A stretch of 64,000 nt of DNA, taken from assembly GCF_003003035.1 (NCBI RefSeq), contig NZ_PVTS01000010.1:1-64000 (forward strand), in the 5' to 3' direction. A model generated the notes under the pieces. The model was given only the letters and a program-made list of their open reading frames with translations, made no database searches and had not been told where the DNA came from. Positions 44,040 through 54,240 of this stretch are shown one piece after another. Position 1 is the first letter of the stretch, and each line of letters starts with the position of its first letter. Source of the DNA: Marinilabilia salmonicolor. Its GTDB lineage: Bacteria; Bacteroidota; Bacteroidia; Bacteroidales; Marinilabiliaceae. The position numbers were made by a program, and so were the translations under genes.

Positions 44040-44671
44040 AACTTTCTCCTTTTATTAAATATCAGGGTTAATTCATTTTCAATATATTAGATCAGCAATC
44101 CCATCAGTGGTTTAAACTTCAAATTAAATGACCTTTAATCTATAGACAATGAGAGGGATAAAAACCCTTACTGACCACACAAAAAATCTGAGTCCGGGCA
44201 AAATCTAACATCTAACCGTAGAGGAAGAATTCTCTTTGTGATAAATCATAGAAATATAACTATTTCATCTGTCTTCTGCCTGTCAATTGCCCTTACTCCA
44301 GTTATCCGATGATTTAATTTTAAACCCTGCAATACCCCTATTTGTTGGGAGTATTTAAACATTGGAATATTTGCATTAAATATTCACATTCTCCATTCCC
44401 ACAACTTATTACAAGGATTATGCCACCCTTAAAGTCAATGAGTTAATGTCTCTCAAAACCCCATTTAATGGGGATTGATGCTCCTGACCTTCTCCTCTAT
44501 TTTTGTCTTCCGAAACAATACCACATTGCATTGAAACTGCGCATTCCACAAATATCAGATGAAACGAATGGGATTTCCGAAAGGCATTTTTTTTGGAAAA
44601 ACACCAAAAAACAAGTCTCATGCAGATCAACTATTCTTTGTGAGTACAGTGCATTCGACAACAAAAATTAT
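44040..44671. other. Intergenic region before the TonB receptor
   Basis: About 630 bases divergent between the plug gene and the receptor. A frame is open in phase with the receptor from 44468, but the text has no coding character. No Fur-like dyad or clear -7 box was recognised. Confidence 0.35.
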
Positions 44672-47446
44672 TTGAATCGTAAGAACAATTGGCTTCTGGA
44701 ACAGAAAGTCAAATACACTTTGATCTTTTTGCTGTTTTCACTACTCACCCCCTATTCATCCGCTCAACAATCCCAATCCGTTTCAGGAACAATTCTGGAA
44801 AAAGCATCCAACAACCCTATACAATATGTTGCCGTGGGACTAAAAGAATTAAACCGCTGGCAATATTCGAATAACAACGGAAAATTCACGTTTCAAAATA
44901 TTCCGGCAGGAACGTACACTTTGGTGGCACATTGTCTGGGCTACACCCCGTTTGAAACAACCATTGACCTACAGACGAACTGGACACAAACGATAATGCT
45001 TCAGAGGTTGGATCTCCGGATTCAGGAAGTCATTGTTACAGCTACCGAAAAAGCCAACGAGACGGGTACATCAGTCATCAACCGCCAGGCCATGCAGCAC
45101 CTGCAACCATCCGGATTTGGTGATTTGCTGGAATTGCTACCCGGATACCGCTGGGGAAAGCAGAATTTGTCGGAAATCAACTCCATAAAACTGAGACAGG
45201 CCGGTGATGATCTCAATACAGCCTACGGAACATCCTTTTATGTGGACGGCATTCCTCTCAGCAGTGATGCATCCATGCAGGGCAATAATTTGGCGGAATC
45301 CGGTCTCAAACTAAAAAATCGCATCAACGTAGCCAATGGCATTGATATGCGACAGGTTCCTACGGATGACATTGAGCAAGTCGAGATTGTACGCGGCATT
45401 CCCTCTGCCAGACAAGGCAATCTCTCCACCGGGGCTGTCATCATCAAACGGAAATGGGGCGAATCACCTCTGTCGGCAAGGGCGAAGACAGACCTGAAAA
45501 ACAAAGTTTTTGCCATCAGCAAAGGCATCAACCTGGGCAATCACAAAGGGATTCTTAATATTGGAACTGAACTTCTGCATTACAAAGATGATCCAAGAAG
45601 TCCTCTGCAAACTTACCTCCGGAATCAGTCCTCGCTGCGTTACTCCAATCACTATTCCATTGGCCAAAGCACCTTATCTGTCAAAACAGGGCTGGACTAT
45701 CTTTTGACGATAGATAAAGAGAAGGAAGATCCGGAACTAAATTATGGAATGAAAGATGAATACCGGGCAGAGCGTTCCCGAATGGATTTTAGCGTACAGA
45801 GCGATCTGCACATTCCCGGGGACGTCAGCAAAAATTTAGAGTTCAGAATAAAAGCAAGTCACACCCAAAACACACTTACGCGCGACAGGCTGGTTGCTCT
45901 GACAGGCCCCCAACCAATTCCGGCTTCTATGGAAGAAGGAAAATATTACGCCGAATATCTGCCATCAAGATATGAAGCATCTTTTGAACGGGATGACCAA
46001 CCTTTTCAGCTCTTTGCTTCGCTGGATTTTTCATTGAGCGGAAATGTACATAACCTAACCCATCAGTTCAACAGCGGTGTGGACTGGCAAACGCTCAAGA
46101 ATTTTGGCAAGGGAGACATCTTTGATGCGTCACGTCCGATATTTCCCACCAATGGAGGAAGGCCCTATGATTTCAGTGACATTCCTGCCATGCATACCCT
46201 CTCCTTTTATGCGGAAGAAGAGTTGAATTTCAACATGGGAAAACATCACTTAAAAGTACGTCCCGGCATCAGAATACAGATGCTTCCCGGTATCAGCAAG
46301 GATTTTGATATGCAGGGGAAAGTGTACACTGACCTGCGTGGACATATTGGTTATACCCTCCCAAAGTTTCAGGTGGCCGGGCAGGAGATTAAGCTCACCC
46401 TTCATGCCGCAATGGGAGAAATGACGCGGATGCCTGCACTGGCAATGCTCTATCCCCAGCAAGAGTATTTCGACATAGTGGAACTGAATTATTACTCCCA
46501 GACACCTGAACTGCGCCAGCTGTATGTGATGACTGAAATTGAGGATCGCACCAATTACAGCATCCGACCGGTCAGGAATCTGAAAAAAGAAATCGGGCTG
46601 AATGCAAAAATCGGAAAAACCAAAGTGATGCTTTCGCTCTTTGATGAATATTTGAATGATGGTATCCTGTCAGCTGCAAACTTTGTATCCTATACTTACA
46701 ATTATTACGATCCGGCATCTGTATCTTCCGAAAATCTTACTACTCCTCCTGCCATCGATCTCTTTTCGGCAAAAGAAAGAAGTCGGTTATTCTCATACAG
46801 ACAACATACAAACGGCTCTGAGCTGCACAAGCAGGGTTTGGAATACCAAATCATATCGCCAAAAATCAGAACACTCAACACACGCATTACCATCAGCGGA
46901 GCCTGGTTCAAAACGCGGTATCACATATCCCTGCCCGAATACGAAAGACGCTCTATTGTTTACCAGGGAACAGAATATCCTTATGTGGGAATATTTGCAA
47001 TGGATGATTCTGAAAGCGAAAGAAAGGAATTGTTCAACACCAATTTACGATTTGACACCCACCTGCCTCAACACCGGTTGTTGCTGACGCTGGCGCTGCA
47101 AACTACCTGGTATCAGAAACAACAATATCTCCCTTATGATGGGACTCCGGTGGCATACATGGACAACAAAGGCAACATTTATCCATACACGGAAGCTGAT
47201 CAGGAGGATCCGTTACTGAAACTGCTGACACGCACTTTCACCCCTTATCATTTCGATGAACAGAAAAAACCCATCGATATGGGGGTAAACATCAAAGTCA
47301 GTAAAGAAATCGGAAATCATCTGACATTCGCCTTTTTCGTGAACCGGCTGATCAACTACCTGCCCGATTACAAACTAAGAACAGGTGCCACCTATCTCAG
47401 AAGTGAACAACCTTATTTTGGAATGGAACTCAAGTTTAACATCTAA
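44672..47446 (+). CDS. TonB-dependent outer-membrane receptor
   Basis: About 924 residues if translation starts at the TTG at 44672, chosen because it gives a short basic region before a clear signal peptide (VKYTLIFLLFSLLTPYSSAQQ); no ATG lies between 44468 and the signal. The mature protein has a carboxypeptidase-regulatory-like domain (VSGTILEKASNNPIQYVAVGLKE), a plug (QEVIVTATEKANETG, GDLLELLPGYRWG, SFYVDGIPLSSD, VEIVRGIPSARQGNLSTGAVIIKRK) and a 22-strand-type barrel ending FGMELKFNI. It heads a cluster with a DUF4876-like lipoprotein and a second barrel, so it is probably the import channel of that system. The substrate is not known. Confidence 0.85.
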   Translation: MNRKNNWLLEQKVKYTLIFLLFSLLTPYSSAQQSQSVSGTILEKASNNPIQYVAVGLKELNRWQYSNNNGKFTFQNIPAGTYTLVAHCLGYTPFETTIDLQTNWTQTIMLQRLDLRIQEVIVTATEKANETGTSVINRQAMQHLQPSGFGDLLELLPGYRWGKQNLSEINSIKLRQAGDDLNTAYGTSFYVDGIPLSSDASMQGNNLAESGLKLKNRINVANGIDMRQVPTDDIEQVEIVRGIPSARQGNLSTGAVIIKRKWGESPLSARAKTDLKNKVFAISKGINLGNHKGILNIGTELLHYKDDPRSPLQTYLRNQSSLRYSNHYSIGQSTLSVKTGLDYLLTIDKEKEDPELNYGMKDEYRAERSRMDFSVQSDLHIPGDVSKNLEFRIKASHTQNTLTRDRLVALTGPQPIPASMEEGKYYAEYLPSRYEASFERDDQPFQLFASLDFSLSGNVHNLTHQFNSGVDWQTLKNFGKGDIFDASRPIFPTNGGRPYDFSDIPAMHTLSFYAEEELNFNMGKHHLKVRPGIRIQMLPGISKDFDMQGKVYTDLRGHIGYTLPKFQVAGQEIKLTLHAAMGEMTRMPALAMLYPQQEYFDIVELNYYSQTPELRQLYVMTEIEDRTNYSIRPVRNLKKEIGLNAKIGKTKVMLSLFDEYLNDGILSAANFVSYTYNYYDPASVSSENLTTPPAIDLFSAKERSRLFSYRQHTNGSELHKQGLEYQIISPKIRTLNTRITISGAWFKTRYHISLPEYERRSIVYQGTEYPYVGIFAMDDSESERKELFNTNLRFDTHLPQHRLLLTLALQTTWYQKQQYLPYDGTPVAYMDNKGNIYPYTEADQEDPLLKLLTRTFTPYHFDEQKKPIDMGVNIKVSKEIGNHLTFAFFVNRLINYLPDYKLRTGATYLRSEQPYFGMELKFNI

Positions 47447-47459
47447 TATAACACATACT

Positions 47460-48659
47460 ATGAAGTACATCAATTTACTATTTGCAATGTCTGTGCTGCT
47501 GCTTGCTGCATCCTGCGAAGACGATGAAACAGTTCCCATGTCGGAACTAACGGTAACGGTTACCCTGCCTCAGGAAATGGGTGACGATGTCAATCCCGAA
47601 GGCCTGGCAGTAACACTCTCCAATACGACCAACGGAAATGAAACAACCGGAGCTGTTGATGACACAGGAATCTACACTGCTACTGTGGAAGAAGGGGTTT
47701 ACAACATTCTTGTCAGCGGAGAGAAAAACTATATCTCTGAAATTGGAAATGACCAGTTTGAACAAACCGTGAAACTTACAGGACTGACGGAAAACATCAG
47801 TGTTTCAGGAACCGCCTTCGAAACAGAAATCGGTCTTTTTATTGCACCTGCCAGTGAGGGTTGGGTGTTCAAAGAGTTGTATGTCACCGGTTCACAAACA
47901 CCCGAAGGCAGAAGTTATTACAAAGACAAATACTTTGAAATCTACAATAATAGTGATGAAGTTTTGTATGCTGATGGAATCTCTATTGGAGAGTCGGATC
48001 ATAACTCCTCATCAGAACTCAATATCTGGGCAGATATGATAGACGAGTACTTTGTAACACAATTGATTTACACCATTCCGGGAGATGGTTCTACCTATCC
48101 GGTGCAGCCCGGGGAGAGTATTGTTATGGCCGATGTAGCCATTGACCATACGGCTGACAATGCCAGTTCCATTGATTTGTCGGGTGCCAATTTTGAGTGG
48201 TACGATGATCATATTCTGGATGTTGATGTTCCTGAAGTACCCAATCTGGTCAAAAACTTTAGTTATTCAAAATCAATCTGGACACCGCACAATAAGGGGT
48301 TTAAATCGTATGTCATTTTCAGACCGGAAGGCTCCATGGATGATTTTCTGGAAAGCAACCTGATTGAAAAACAAAATGCCAACGGAAGTACCTCCGTTCG
48401 CTACAGAATACCCAACAGTTCCATTTTGGATGCGGTAGAAATGGGAACTCCCTCGGATTTTCTCAGCAAAGGACTCTCACCTGCTTTAGACCTCAGCTAT
48501 ATCAACTGTGGAGATGGCAACGATGCCAGATATGGCAAAGTAGTGCGACGCAAGGTTCAGTCGGTTCAGGATGGACGTATCATCTACATGGACACCAACA
48601 ACTCAGCGGTGGACTTTCTCAGCACTGTTGATCCCAAACCGGGCATCATAGAAGAATAA
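47460..48659 (+). CDS. DUF4876-like surface lipoprotein
   Basis: A 399-residue lipoprotein from the ATG at 47460 (MKYINLLFAMSVLLLAASC), 13 bases after the receptor stop. A beta-sandwich-like segment (ELTVTVTLPQEMGDDVNPEGLAVTLSNT) is followed by a domain with KELYVTGSQTPEGRSYYKDKYFEIYNNSDEVLYADG, reminiscent of lamin-tail-type beta domains and of proteins annotated DUF4876. In Bacteroidota such lipoproteins sit beside TonB receptors and probably deliver ligand at the surface. Family name is from memory. Confidence 0.75.
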   Translation: MKYINLLFAMSVLLLAASCEDDETVPMSELTVTVTLPQEMGDDVNPEGLAVTLSNTTNGNETTGAVDDTGIYTATVEEGVYNILVSGEKNYISEIGNDQFEQTVKLTGLTENISVSGTAFETEIGLFIAPASEGWVFKELYVTGSQTPEGRSYYKDKYFEIYNNSDEVLYADGISIGESDHNSSSELNIWADMIDEYFVTQLIYTIPGDGSTYPVQPGESIVMADVAIDHTADNASSIDLSGANFEWYDDHILDVDVPEVPNLVKNFSYSKSIWTPHNKGFKSYVIFRPEGSMDDFLESNLIEKQNANGSTSVRYRIPNSSILDAVEMGTPSDFLSKGLSPALDLSYINCGDGNDARYGKVVRRKVQSVQDGRIIYMDTNNSAVDFLSTVDPKPGIIEE

Positions 48660-48687
48660 AATACCTGAGGGAAACTTATCAAAGCTA

Positions 48688-50211
48688 ATGATTCAGAGAT
48701 TTTTCATAACATTTGTTTTTATCGTTTGTCACGTGGCCATGCAGGGAGCCGATACTTTATCGGTCTCCCGGCGTGCCCATCTGTGGCATTCCGATAAACC
48801 TGCTATCATCCGGCTGGCGCAAAACCAGCCGGCCCTCAAACAATTCCTTCCGCTGGATCGATACACGGAAATATCAGTAAATACAACAATTCAAAACAAC
48901 AATTCTCTTCATTACCATCATCAGGGAGATACACATCATACCCTGGGTGGAGAAGTTGTGGGATACCACAAAAACGATCGAAACACGCTCTTTGGAAAAG
49001 CGGCCTACCACCGTCAAAAAGAAAAATACATTCGTTGGTCACAGGTAGAAGATGTTCATCGACTGGGGCCATATATTATAGCAGACAGTACCACCGGCAC
49101 CCGTGACTATGAGACCTACCTTTTGTCGGGCGGACTATCGCACCAAACCCCAGCCGGTACGCTCGGTCTTTCCGCAAGCTACCGTGCTCAAAGCAGCTAC
49201 AGAACCCGCGATCCGCGCAGTTATTCTATCATCTCCGACTTTAAGTTCACTGCCGGTTGGGCCCTGCCCGTTGGCAGATCAAATCTGGCGGCCTTATCTG
49301 TCACTTTTGGCCGTTACGATCAGGCGCTAAATATCAAATCTTACGAGGAAGGCAGAACCGACCTGATTTATTTTATGTATGGCTTTGGGTATTACAACCA
49401 GAACCTTTCCGGCTCATCAGACAACTATTCCACTGATTACAAAGGCAATAATCATGCACTTGAATTTCAGTTTCTACCAATACAGGAAGAGGGATGGTTC
49501 CTAAATACCCGATACGCCTCGGAAACCATTGATGCAGCCTACAGCCACCGCACACGTGGAAGCTACAAGTCCACCGACCTGATCCTGACAAGCGGATATC
49601 AATGGAAAACACCGGCGCATCAATACCGAATCAGCCTGGATGCAACTCATGAAACTGGCCAAGGCACGGAGTTTTATTACGAAACCTTTATTGTAGATAC
49701 GATTACTGCAACCACCGAAACACAGTTACTTTCAAAAAATCAAAAGTTCCACAAGCAATACTCCTCGCTCTCCCTTAAGGGTAAAGGATGGATCACAAAT
49801 AATCAGTGGACAATCATCCCTGAACTGAAAAGCGGTATTCTGTTTCATTCCTCTGAGTATAGAACTACTCCCTGGAAAACAGCAATCAATCAACTAATTA
49901 TTAAACCATCAGTGGGCATCAGAAAAAATCATCAACAATCGATAAGCACCATAGATATCGCCACTGCATGGATCACCGCAACCAGCAATAAATTACTGGT
50001 AGCCGAAGACAACCTCATCGTGCAGAAGACCTTATTGCCTGATTTTCAATTCCGGTCAGCTAATAAGTTTTACACACAATTGGAAGCCAAACATATACAA
50101 ACCATGAAAAACCAGAACGCATGGCAAATCAAAGCCGGATGCAAGTTACTCAAGGCCCGTGGGGAAACCGCCACAAAAGTGTGGCTGTCGCTGGGGCTGG
50201 TGCTTTTTTAG
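48688..50211 (+). CDS. Outer-membrane beta-barrel protein (DUF6850-like)
   Basis: A 507-residue exported protein. The signal peptide (MIQRFFITFVFIVCHVAMQG) is followed by dense alternating aromatic strands (LFGKAAYHRQKEKYIRWSQ, NALEFQFLPIQEEGWFLNTRYASET) and the C-terminal sequence VWLSLGLVLF, ending in the aromatic residue typical of outer-membrane barrels. It follows the DUF4876-like gene by 28 bases and belongs to the same cluster. The name DUF6850 is my recollection of the usual neighbour of DUF4876. Role in uptake is inferred. Confidence 0.75.
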   Translation: MIQRFFITFVFIVCHVAMQGADTLSVSRRAHLWHSDKPAIIRLAQNQPALKQFLPLDRYTEISVNTTIQNNNSLHYHHQGDTHHTLGGEVVGYHKNDRNTLFGKAAYHRQKEKYIRWSQVEDVHRLGPYIIADSTTGTRDYETYLLSGGLSHQTPAGTLGLSASYRAQSSYRTRDPRSYSIISDFKFTAGWALPVGRSNLAALSVTFGRYDQALNIKSYEEGRTDLIYFMYGFGYYNQNLSGSSDNYSTDYKGNNHALEFQFLPIQEEGWFLNTRYASETIDAAYSHRTRGSYKSTDLILTSGYQWKTPAHQYRISLDATHETGQGTEFYYETFIVDTITATTETQLLSKNQKFHKQYSSLSLKGKGWITNNQWTIIPELKSGILFHSSEYRTTPWKTAINQLIIKPSVGIRKNHQQSISTIDIATAWITATSNKLLVAEDNLIVQKTLLPDFQFRSANKFYTQLEAKHIQTMKNQNAWQIKAGCKLLKARGETATKVWLSLGLVLF

Positions 50212-50242
50212 TCAGTAGCAAGTAGCCAGTAATTCGTAATTA

Positions 50243-50430
50243 GTGCCCGTCTATAAAGTCGGGAAAGGTTCTGGCTGGAGCTGTGTCTGTTCAGAAAGTG
50301 CCAGTTACAAAGCCTGCCCCGATTTTTCTTCGGGGGCTTGCGAAGTCCGAAAATACGGAGTTTACTTTTTGTAAATGAGTACTTTTCGGACAAGCGTAAC
50401 GCAGTAAATGATACTTTATGGACAAACACT
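50243..50430 (+). mobile_element. MITE-like element with AATT target duplication, copy 4
   Basis: A 188-base copy ending in the same inverted repeats (AGTGCCCGTCTATAAAGT; AGTGTTTGTCCATAAAGT on the complement), flanked by AATT on each side (50239-50242, 50431-50434). The hairpin core has changed on both arms together, TCCGAAAA and TTTTCGGA in place of CCGCCAAAA and TTTTGGCGG, which argues that the fold is conserved. Its right end lies 25 bases from the ABC ATPase start, so it now forms that gene's leader region. Confidence 0.75.
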
Positions 50431-50455
50431 AATTAATAAAGGAAAAATACAAACA

Positions 50456-51337
50456 ATGGAAAATGTAATAGAATGCAGACATCTCACCCATTATTATGGC
50501 GACAGATGCATTTATGAAGACCTGAACTTTGCCATCCCCAAAGGACGGATAGTAGGGCTGTTGGGCAAAAACGGAACCGGCAAGACCACTACCATCAATA
50601 TCTTGAATGGTTATTTGCAGCCAAAATCGGGTGAGTGCCGCATGTTTGGACAAAATGCAGGACGACTCAGCCCTTCAGTAAAGCAAAAAGTGGCATTACT
50701 GCTCGAGGGACATGTTCAGTATTCATTCATGAACATCGCACAAATTGAAAAATTCTACGCTTCTTTTTATCCGCTTTGGGACAAGGTGCCTTTCTGGGAG
50801 CTGATGAACAAACTGAAAATTGCTCCCAAACAGCGCATTTCCCGAATGTCCTGCGGTCAGCGATCCCAAGTGGCACTGGGCATTATACTGGCCCAAAATG
50901 CAGATTTGCTGATTCTGGACGACTTTTCCATGGGACTGGATCCGGGATATCGGCGACTATTCGTGGATTACCTGAGTGAATATGCACATGCTGAAGACAA
51001 AACAGTATTTGTCACGTCCCACATCATTCAGGATATGGAGCGCCTGATCGATGACTGCATGATTCTGGATTATGGCAAATTACTGCTCCAACAACCCGTT
51101 GACAGGTTTCTTAATTCCTTTAAACGCTACCGGATGACCTCCCTCCTGGCTCCAAATTGGAAAAAGATGCCGGTGGTGCACCCCGAAAAAATACGCAACA
51201 AAATGGAATTCTATTCCGATGCGGGTAAACAAACCATTGTACAGAATTTAAAGGAACAGGGATTTGAAACAAATGACCTGCAGGAAGAATCATTAACACT
51301 GGAAGAAGCCTTCATCGGTCTCACAGGAAAATACTAA
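50456..51337 (+). CDS. ABC transporter ATP-binding protein
   Basis: A 293-residue ATPase from the ATG at 50456 (MENVIECRHLTHYYGDR). It has Walker A LGKNGTGKTT, Q loop and a signature region RMSCGQRSQVAL in place of the usual L-S-G-G-Q, Walker B DLLILDDFSMGLD and the switch His in VTSHIIQDME. It pairs with the membrane protein that starts 4 bases downstream. The type resembles exporters with short permeases (ABC-2-like). Inclusion in the TonB/DUF4876 cluster suggests a role in the same uptake or homeostasis process. Confidence 0.9.
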   Translation: MENVIECRHLTHYYGDRCIYEDLNFAIPKGRIVGLLGKNGTGKTTTINILNGYLQPKSGECRMFGQNAGRLSPSVKQKVALLLEGHVQYSFMNIAQIEKFYASFYPLWDKVPFWELMNKLKIAPKQRISRMSCGQRSQVALGIILAQNADLLILDDFSMGLDPGYRRLFVDYLSEYAHAEDKTVFVTSHIIQDMERLIDDCMILDYGKLLLQQPVDRFLNSFKRYRMTSLLAPNWKKMPVVHPEKIRNKMEFYSDAGKQTIVQNLKEQGFETNDLQEESLTLEEAFIGLTGKY

Positions 51338-51341
51338 AACC

Positions 51342-52010
51342 ATGATAAAAGCACTTTTATACAAAGAATGGATTAAAACCCGGTGGTTTCTGCTGGCTAT
51401 CGCCATTGCGGGACTACTGCTACACATCTATATGTTTATGCGTGTGGGTCGCTCCATCCGCCTGGTGGGTGCAGAACACATCTGGGATGTGATTATTACG
51501 CGCAACCAGTTTTTGTTTTCGGAACTGAAATACCTCCCCTTGCTTAGCGGAGCACTACTGGGATTGTCTCAGTTTATCCCCGAAATCACCAATCGCAGAA
51601 TAAAACTAACATTTCACCTGCCGCTGCGTGAGAAAACCATTACCACCTGGATGGTCGGATTTGGTTTTATACTATTGACGGGGCTTTTCCTCGTGCAGTT
51701 TGCAGGCCTGTTTACAGGCATACACCTGTTGTTTGCCCCTGAAATTGTGAGCAATGGTGCCCTTACCGTTCTTCCCTGGTATGTAGCAGGTTTGTGGGCT
51801 TATCTGGCCTGTGTATTTGTAGCAGTGGAACCCACCTGGCGAATGCGCATTCCCAATCTGCTAATATCAACAGGACTTATTCGCATCCTTTTTCTCTCGG
51901 ATTTCCCGGCGGCTTATGCTCCTATGCCGGTTCTGATGCTTGCAGGGACAATACTTTTCGTGTTATTTCTCTGGCTCTCTGTTTTCCGTCTGAAAGTCGG
52001 AAGACAATAA
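51342..52010 (+). CDS. ABC-2-like permease subunit
   Basis: A 222-residue polytopic membrane protein beginning MIKALLYKEWIKTRWFLLAIAIAG, typical of ABC-2-type permeases in which the start lies next to a K-E-W element. About six hydrophobic helices are visible, including KYLPLLSGALLGLSQFIPEI, GFILLTGLFLVQFAGLF and VLMLAGTILFVLFLWLSVF. The preceding ATPase stop is 4 bases away. Substrate unknown. Confidence 0.82.
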   Translation: MIKALLYKEWIKTRWFLLAIAIAGLLLHIYMFMRVGRSIRLVGAEHIWDVIITRNQFLFSELKYLPLLSGALLGLSQFIPEITNRRIKLTFHLPLREKTITTWMVGFGFILLTGLFLVQFAGLFTGIHLLFAPEIVSNGALTVLPWYVAGLWAYLACVFVAVEPTWRMRIPNLLISTGLIRILFLSDFPAAYAPMPVLMLAGTILFVLFLWLSVFRLKVGRQ

Positions 52011-52193
52011 TCTCCGGAGCAACAAAAATATTAACAAGCAAATCGCAAACGAATGAAACGAGCATGATATTTTTTAAATATAAATATCACAAGAGAATAT
52101 GTTTAAAAGAATATTATGCGAGAGCAAAGCGGTTCCATTCGTTCTCAAATTTTTAATTAGTTCTTTATCACATAATTACAAAATTTTAAACGA

Positions 52194-53411
52194 ATGAAAA
52201 TCATAAAAATACTATTATCCATCACCACCATTTTCCTACTGGCGTGGGTGCTGCCCTGGCTATGGGATATCGCCACCGACAAACCCAATCATTATCCATT
52301 TACCTATTACAGCAGTGTGGCCGAAACCTTTGGCATCCGGGAAACCATCAACGAACAAACCACACTCAAAGATGCCAAAGGAAACACCTATACACAGGCC
52401 CAGTTCGACAGCATTTTGCCAATGGTCTATTTCCGGCAATTGACACGGGAAGGCAACCTCCCCGATTCATTACATGGGGTGGAGATGAATCAGAAAATCA
52501 TTGCCATGAACAATTTCTACTTACGTTACCGTCCGGCCGATAAAAACAAACCGGTGATTCCCTTATACACTCTTTTCGAATCAATGCCCAAAAGAGTGGA
52601 TCTGGAAATGCCGGGAGACAGATTCAGGCTTACCCGAAAATTGGAGTTTGTGCAACCGGAAACCAACACCATCGACAAAGAAAAGAGTAACCAATTTGAT
52701 GCGGCTCTCCGGGAAAAAGGTTTTATGGGGCCTCCCAAGATCGTTGCCGGGAACCCCACAACCCGAAAAGCTTATGACGAGGGCTATTTCATTGTGGACG
52801 GCCAAAACAAACTCTTTCATCTGAAAATGGTCAACGGACGTCCTTATGTCGGCTCTGTGGATCTTCCTGAAGACATAAATCCTGTTTGGATTACAGTAAC
52901 AGAATATCCGGCCCGACAGTTTTATGCTTTTCTGATTACAGATGAGGGGCGGTTGTTTACTATTTTCACTGGAGGATATGAAGTAAAAGAAATACCGGTT
53001 CCTCCGTTCAATCCTGAAAGCGACAACCTCCTGATTATGGGTAACCTTTTTTACTGGAATGTGGAAGTCACTTCGGAAACAGGACAAACTCTTTTTGCCG
53101 TGGATGCATCCGATTACCAGCTGAAAGAAAGCATAACTTTTTCTGCACCTGACGAAAATGAAAAGTTGTACAGTATTCTGTTCCCCTTCAGCCTGCGTTT
53201 CACTTCCGTAAACGATGAATATGTAAAACCCCGCATAGAATTTACAGGTTTCGCATATCTGATCTCAGCGGTTTTACTACTTTTGGGTTACATTCTGACT
53301 CGCCGGTACCAGAAGAAGTCCATACCCTTTTGGACAGCAGCTTTAATTTTGCTTACTGGAACTTTTGGGCTGCTGGCATCCATCATCATTGGAAATACTG
53401 AAGAAAATTAA
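52194..53411 (+). CDS. DUF4857-like membrane-anchored protein
   Basis: A 405-residue protein with an N-terminal membrane helix (IIKILLSITTIFLLAWVLPWLWDIA), a large periplasmic region (TYYSSVAETFGIRETINEQTTLKDAKGNTYTQAQFDS...), and two C-terminal helices (FAYLISAVLLLLGYIL, IPFWTAALILLTGTFGLLASIII). The layout and neighbourhood (ABC pair, PepSY protein) match Bacteroidota proteins annotated DUF4857; that name is from memory. It probably works as an accessory of the ABC system. The function is unknown. Confidence 0.72.
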   Translation: MKIIKILLSITTIFLLAWVLPWLWDIATDKPNHYPFTYYSSVAETFGIRETINEQTTLKDAKGNTYTQAQFDSILPMVYFRQLTREGNLPDSLHGVEMNQKIIAMNNFYLRYRPADKNKPVIPLYTLFESMPKRVDLEMPGDRFRLTRKLEFVQPETNTIDKEKSNQFDAALREKGFMGPPKIVAGNPTTRKAYDEGYFIVDGQNKLFHLKMVNGRPYVGSVDLPEDINPVWITVTEYPARQFYAFLITDEGRLFTIFTGGYEVKEIPVPPFNPESDNLLIMGNLFYWNVEVTSETGQTLFAVDASDYQLKESITFSAPDENEKLYSILFPFSLRFTSVNDEYVKPRIEFTGFAYLISAVLLLLGYILTRRYQKKSIPFWTAALILLTGTFGLLASIIIGNTEEN

Positions 53412-53438
53412 ATAATTCACCAACTAAACATTAAAAAA

Positions 53439-53996
53439 ATGAAACAACTATTTTTCTTTTTAGCGTCACTTTTTTTATTGGCATCGTGCGTCTCATCAGG
53501 CAATAAATCAGACAATAAAGAAACAGAAAACACGAATACAGCGACAGAGGCCCCGTCAGTAGATATCTCCAAAGCCGTCAATGTAGCCAGCCTGATGGAA
53601 ATAGCAGCCGAAAATGTGGACAAAGAAGTAGTCATCAAAGGAGTGGTGACACATGTATGCAAACATTCCGGGAAACGCTGTTTCCTCAAAGATGAAAGCA
53701 GCGATAACTCCATTCGCGTAGAAGCCAAAGGAGAAATCGGCGGATTCAATTCGGAACTCAACGGAACACGACTTGTGATTAAAGGCGTTGTACGTGAAAA
53801 CCGCCTTTCTGAGGAGTACATCAACCAATGGGAACAGAAAACCATTGATCAGAAAGAGCAGGCTGAGATCAATGAAAACCAATGCAGTGCAGAACTTGCA
53901 AACATCAAAGAGATGCGTGACTGGATGGCTGCCAACAACAAAAATTTCTATTCAGTTTTTTATGTGGATGGCATTGATTATGAAGTGGTAGAATAG
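53439..53996 (+). CDS. OB-fold-like lipoprotein
   Basis: A 185-residue lipoprotein (MKQLFFFLASLFLLASC). After an acidic linker the segment SLMEIAAENVDKEVVIKGVVTHVCKHSGKRCFLKDESSDNSIRVEAKGEIGGFNSELNGTRLVIKGVVREN reads as an OB-fold. The C-K-H-S-G-K-R-C motif could bind metal or undergo disulfide chemistry. It follows the DUF4857-like gene by 27 bases. A periplasmic metal- or redox-handling role in the cluster fits but is inference. Confidence 0.72.
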   Translation: MKQLFFFLASLFLLASCVSSGNKSDNKETENTNTATEAPSVDISKAVNVASLMEIAAENVDKEVVIKGVVTHVCKHSGKRCFLKDESSDNSIRVEAKGEIGGFNSELNGTRLVIKGVVRENRLSEEYINQWEQKTIDQKEQAEINENQCSAELANIKEMRDWMAANNKNFYSVFYVDGIDYEVVE

Positions 53997-54231
53997 AGCG
54001 CGCTGAAAAACGCCTGTTTTATTATCTACTAAAATTTTAAATTATAACAACAAACTCTTAAGTGCAAGATTATTTCATCTCCCAGACGAATTTCTTTGCG
54101 CTTACTCATACAAACTGCTAATCAAAAGAATAAAATTTACTTCACCGCCCCAAACTCGAAGTATTTCAATACTCCTTCGATTGGGGCGGCTTGTAAATTC
54201 TCCTCTTTTGACTTTTTCAGCAGGCCCTAAT
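53997..54231. mobile_element. Second MITE-like element with GCTGAAAAA ends
   Basis: A 235-base non-coding element. Left end reads GCGCGCTGAAAAACGCC directly after the OB-protein stop; right end on the complement reads GGGCCTGCTGAAAAAGTC. Near the right end a long hairpin (CCGCCCCAA ... TTGGGGCGG with CGAAGTATT/AATACTCCTTCG inside, about 54145-54189) fills the interior. A similar terminus occurs near 30630. Confidence 0.5.
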
Positions 54232-54240
54232 ATAAAGAAC

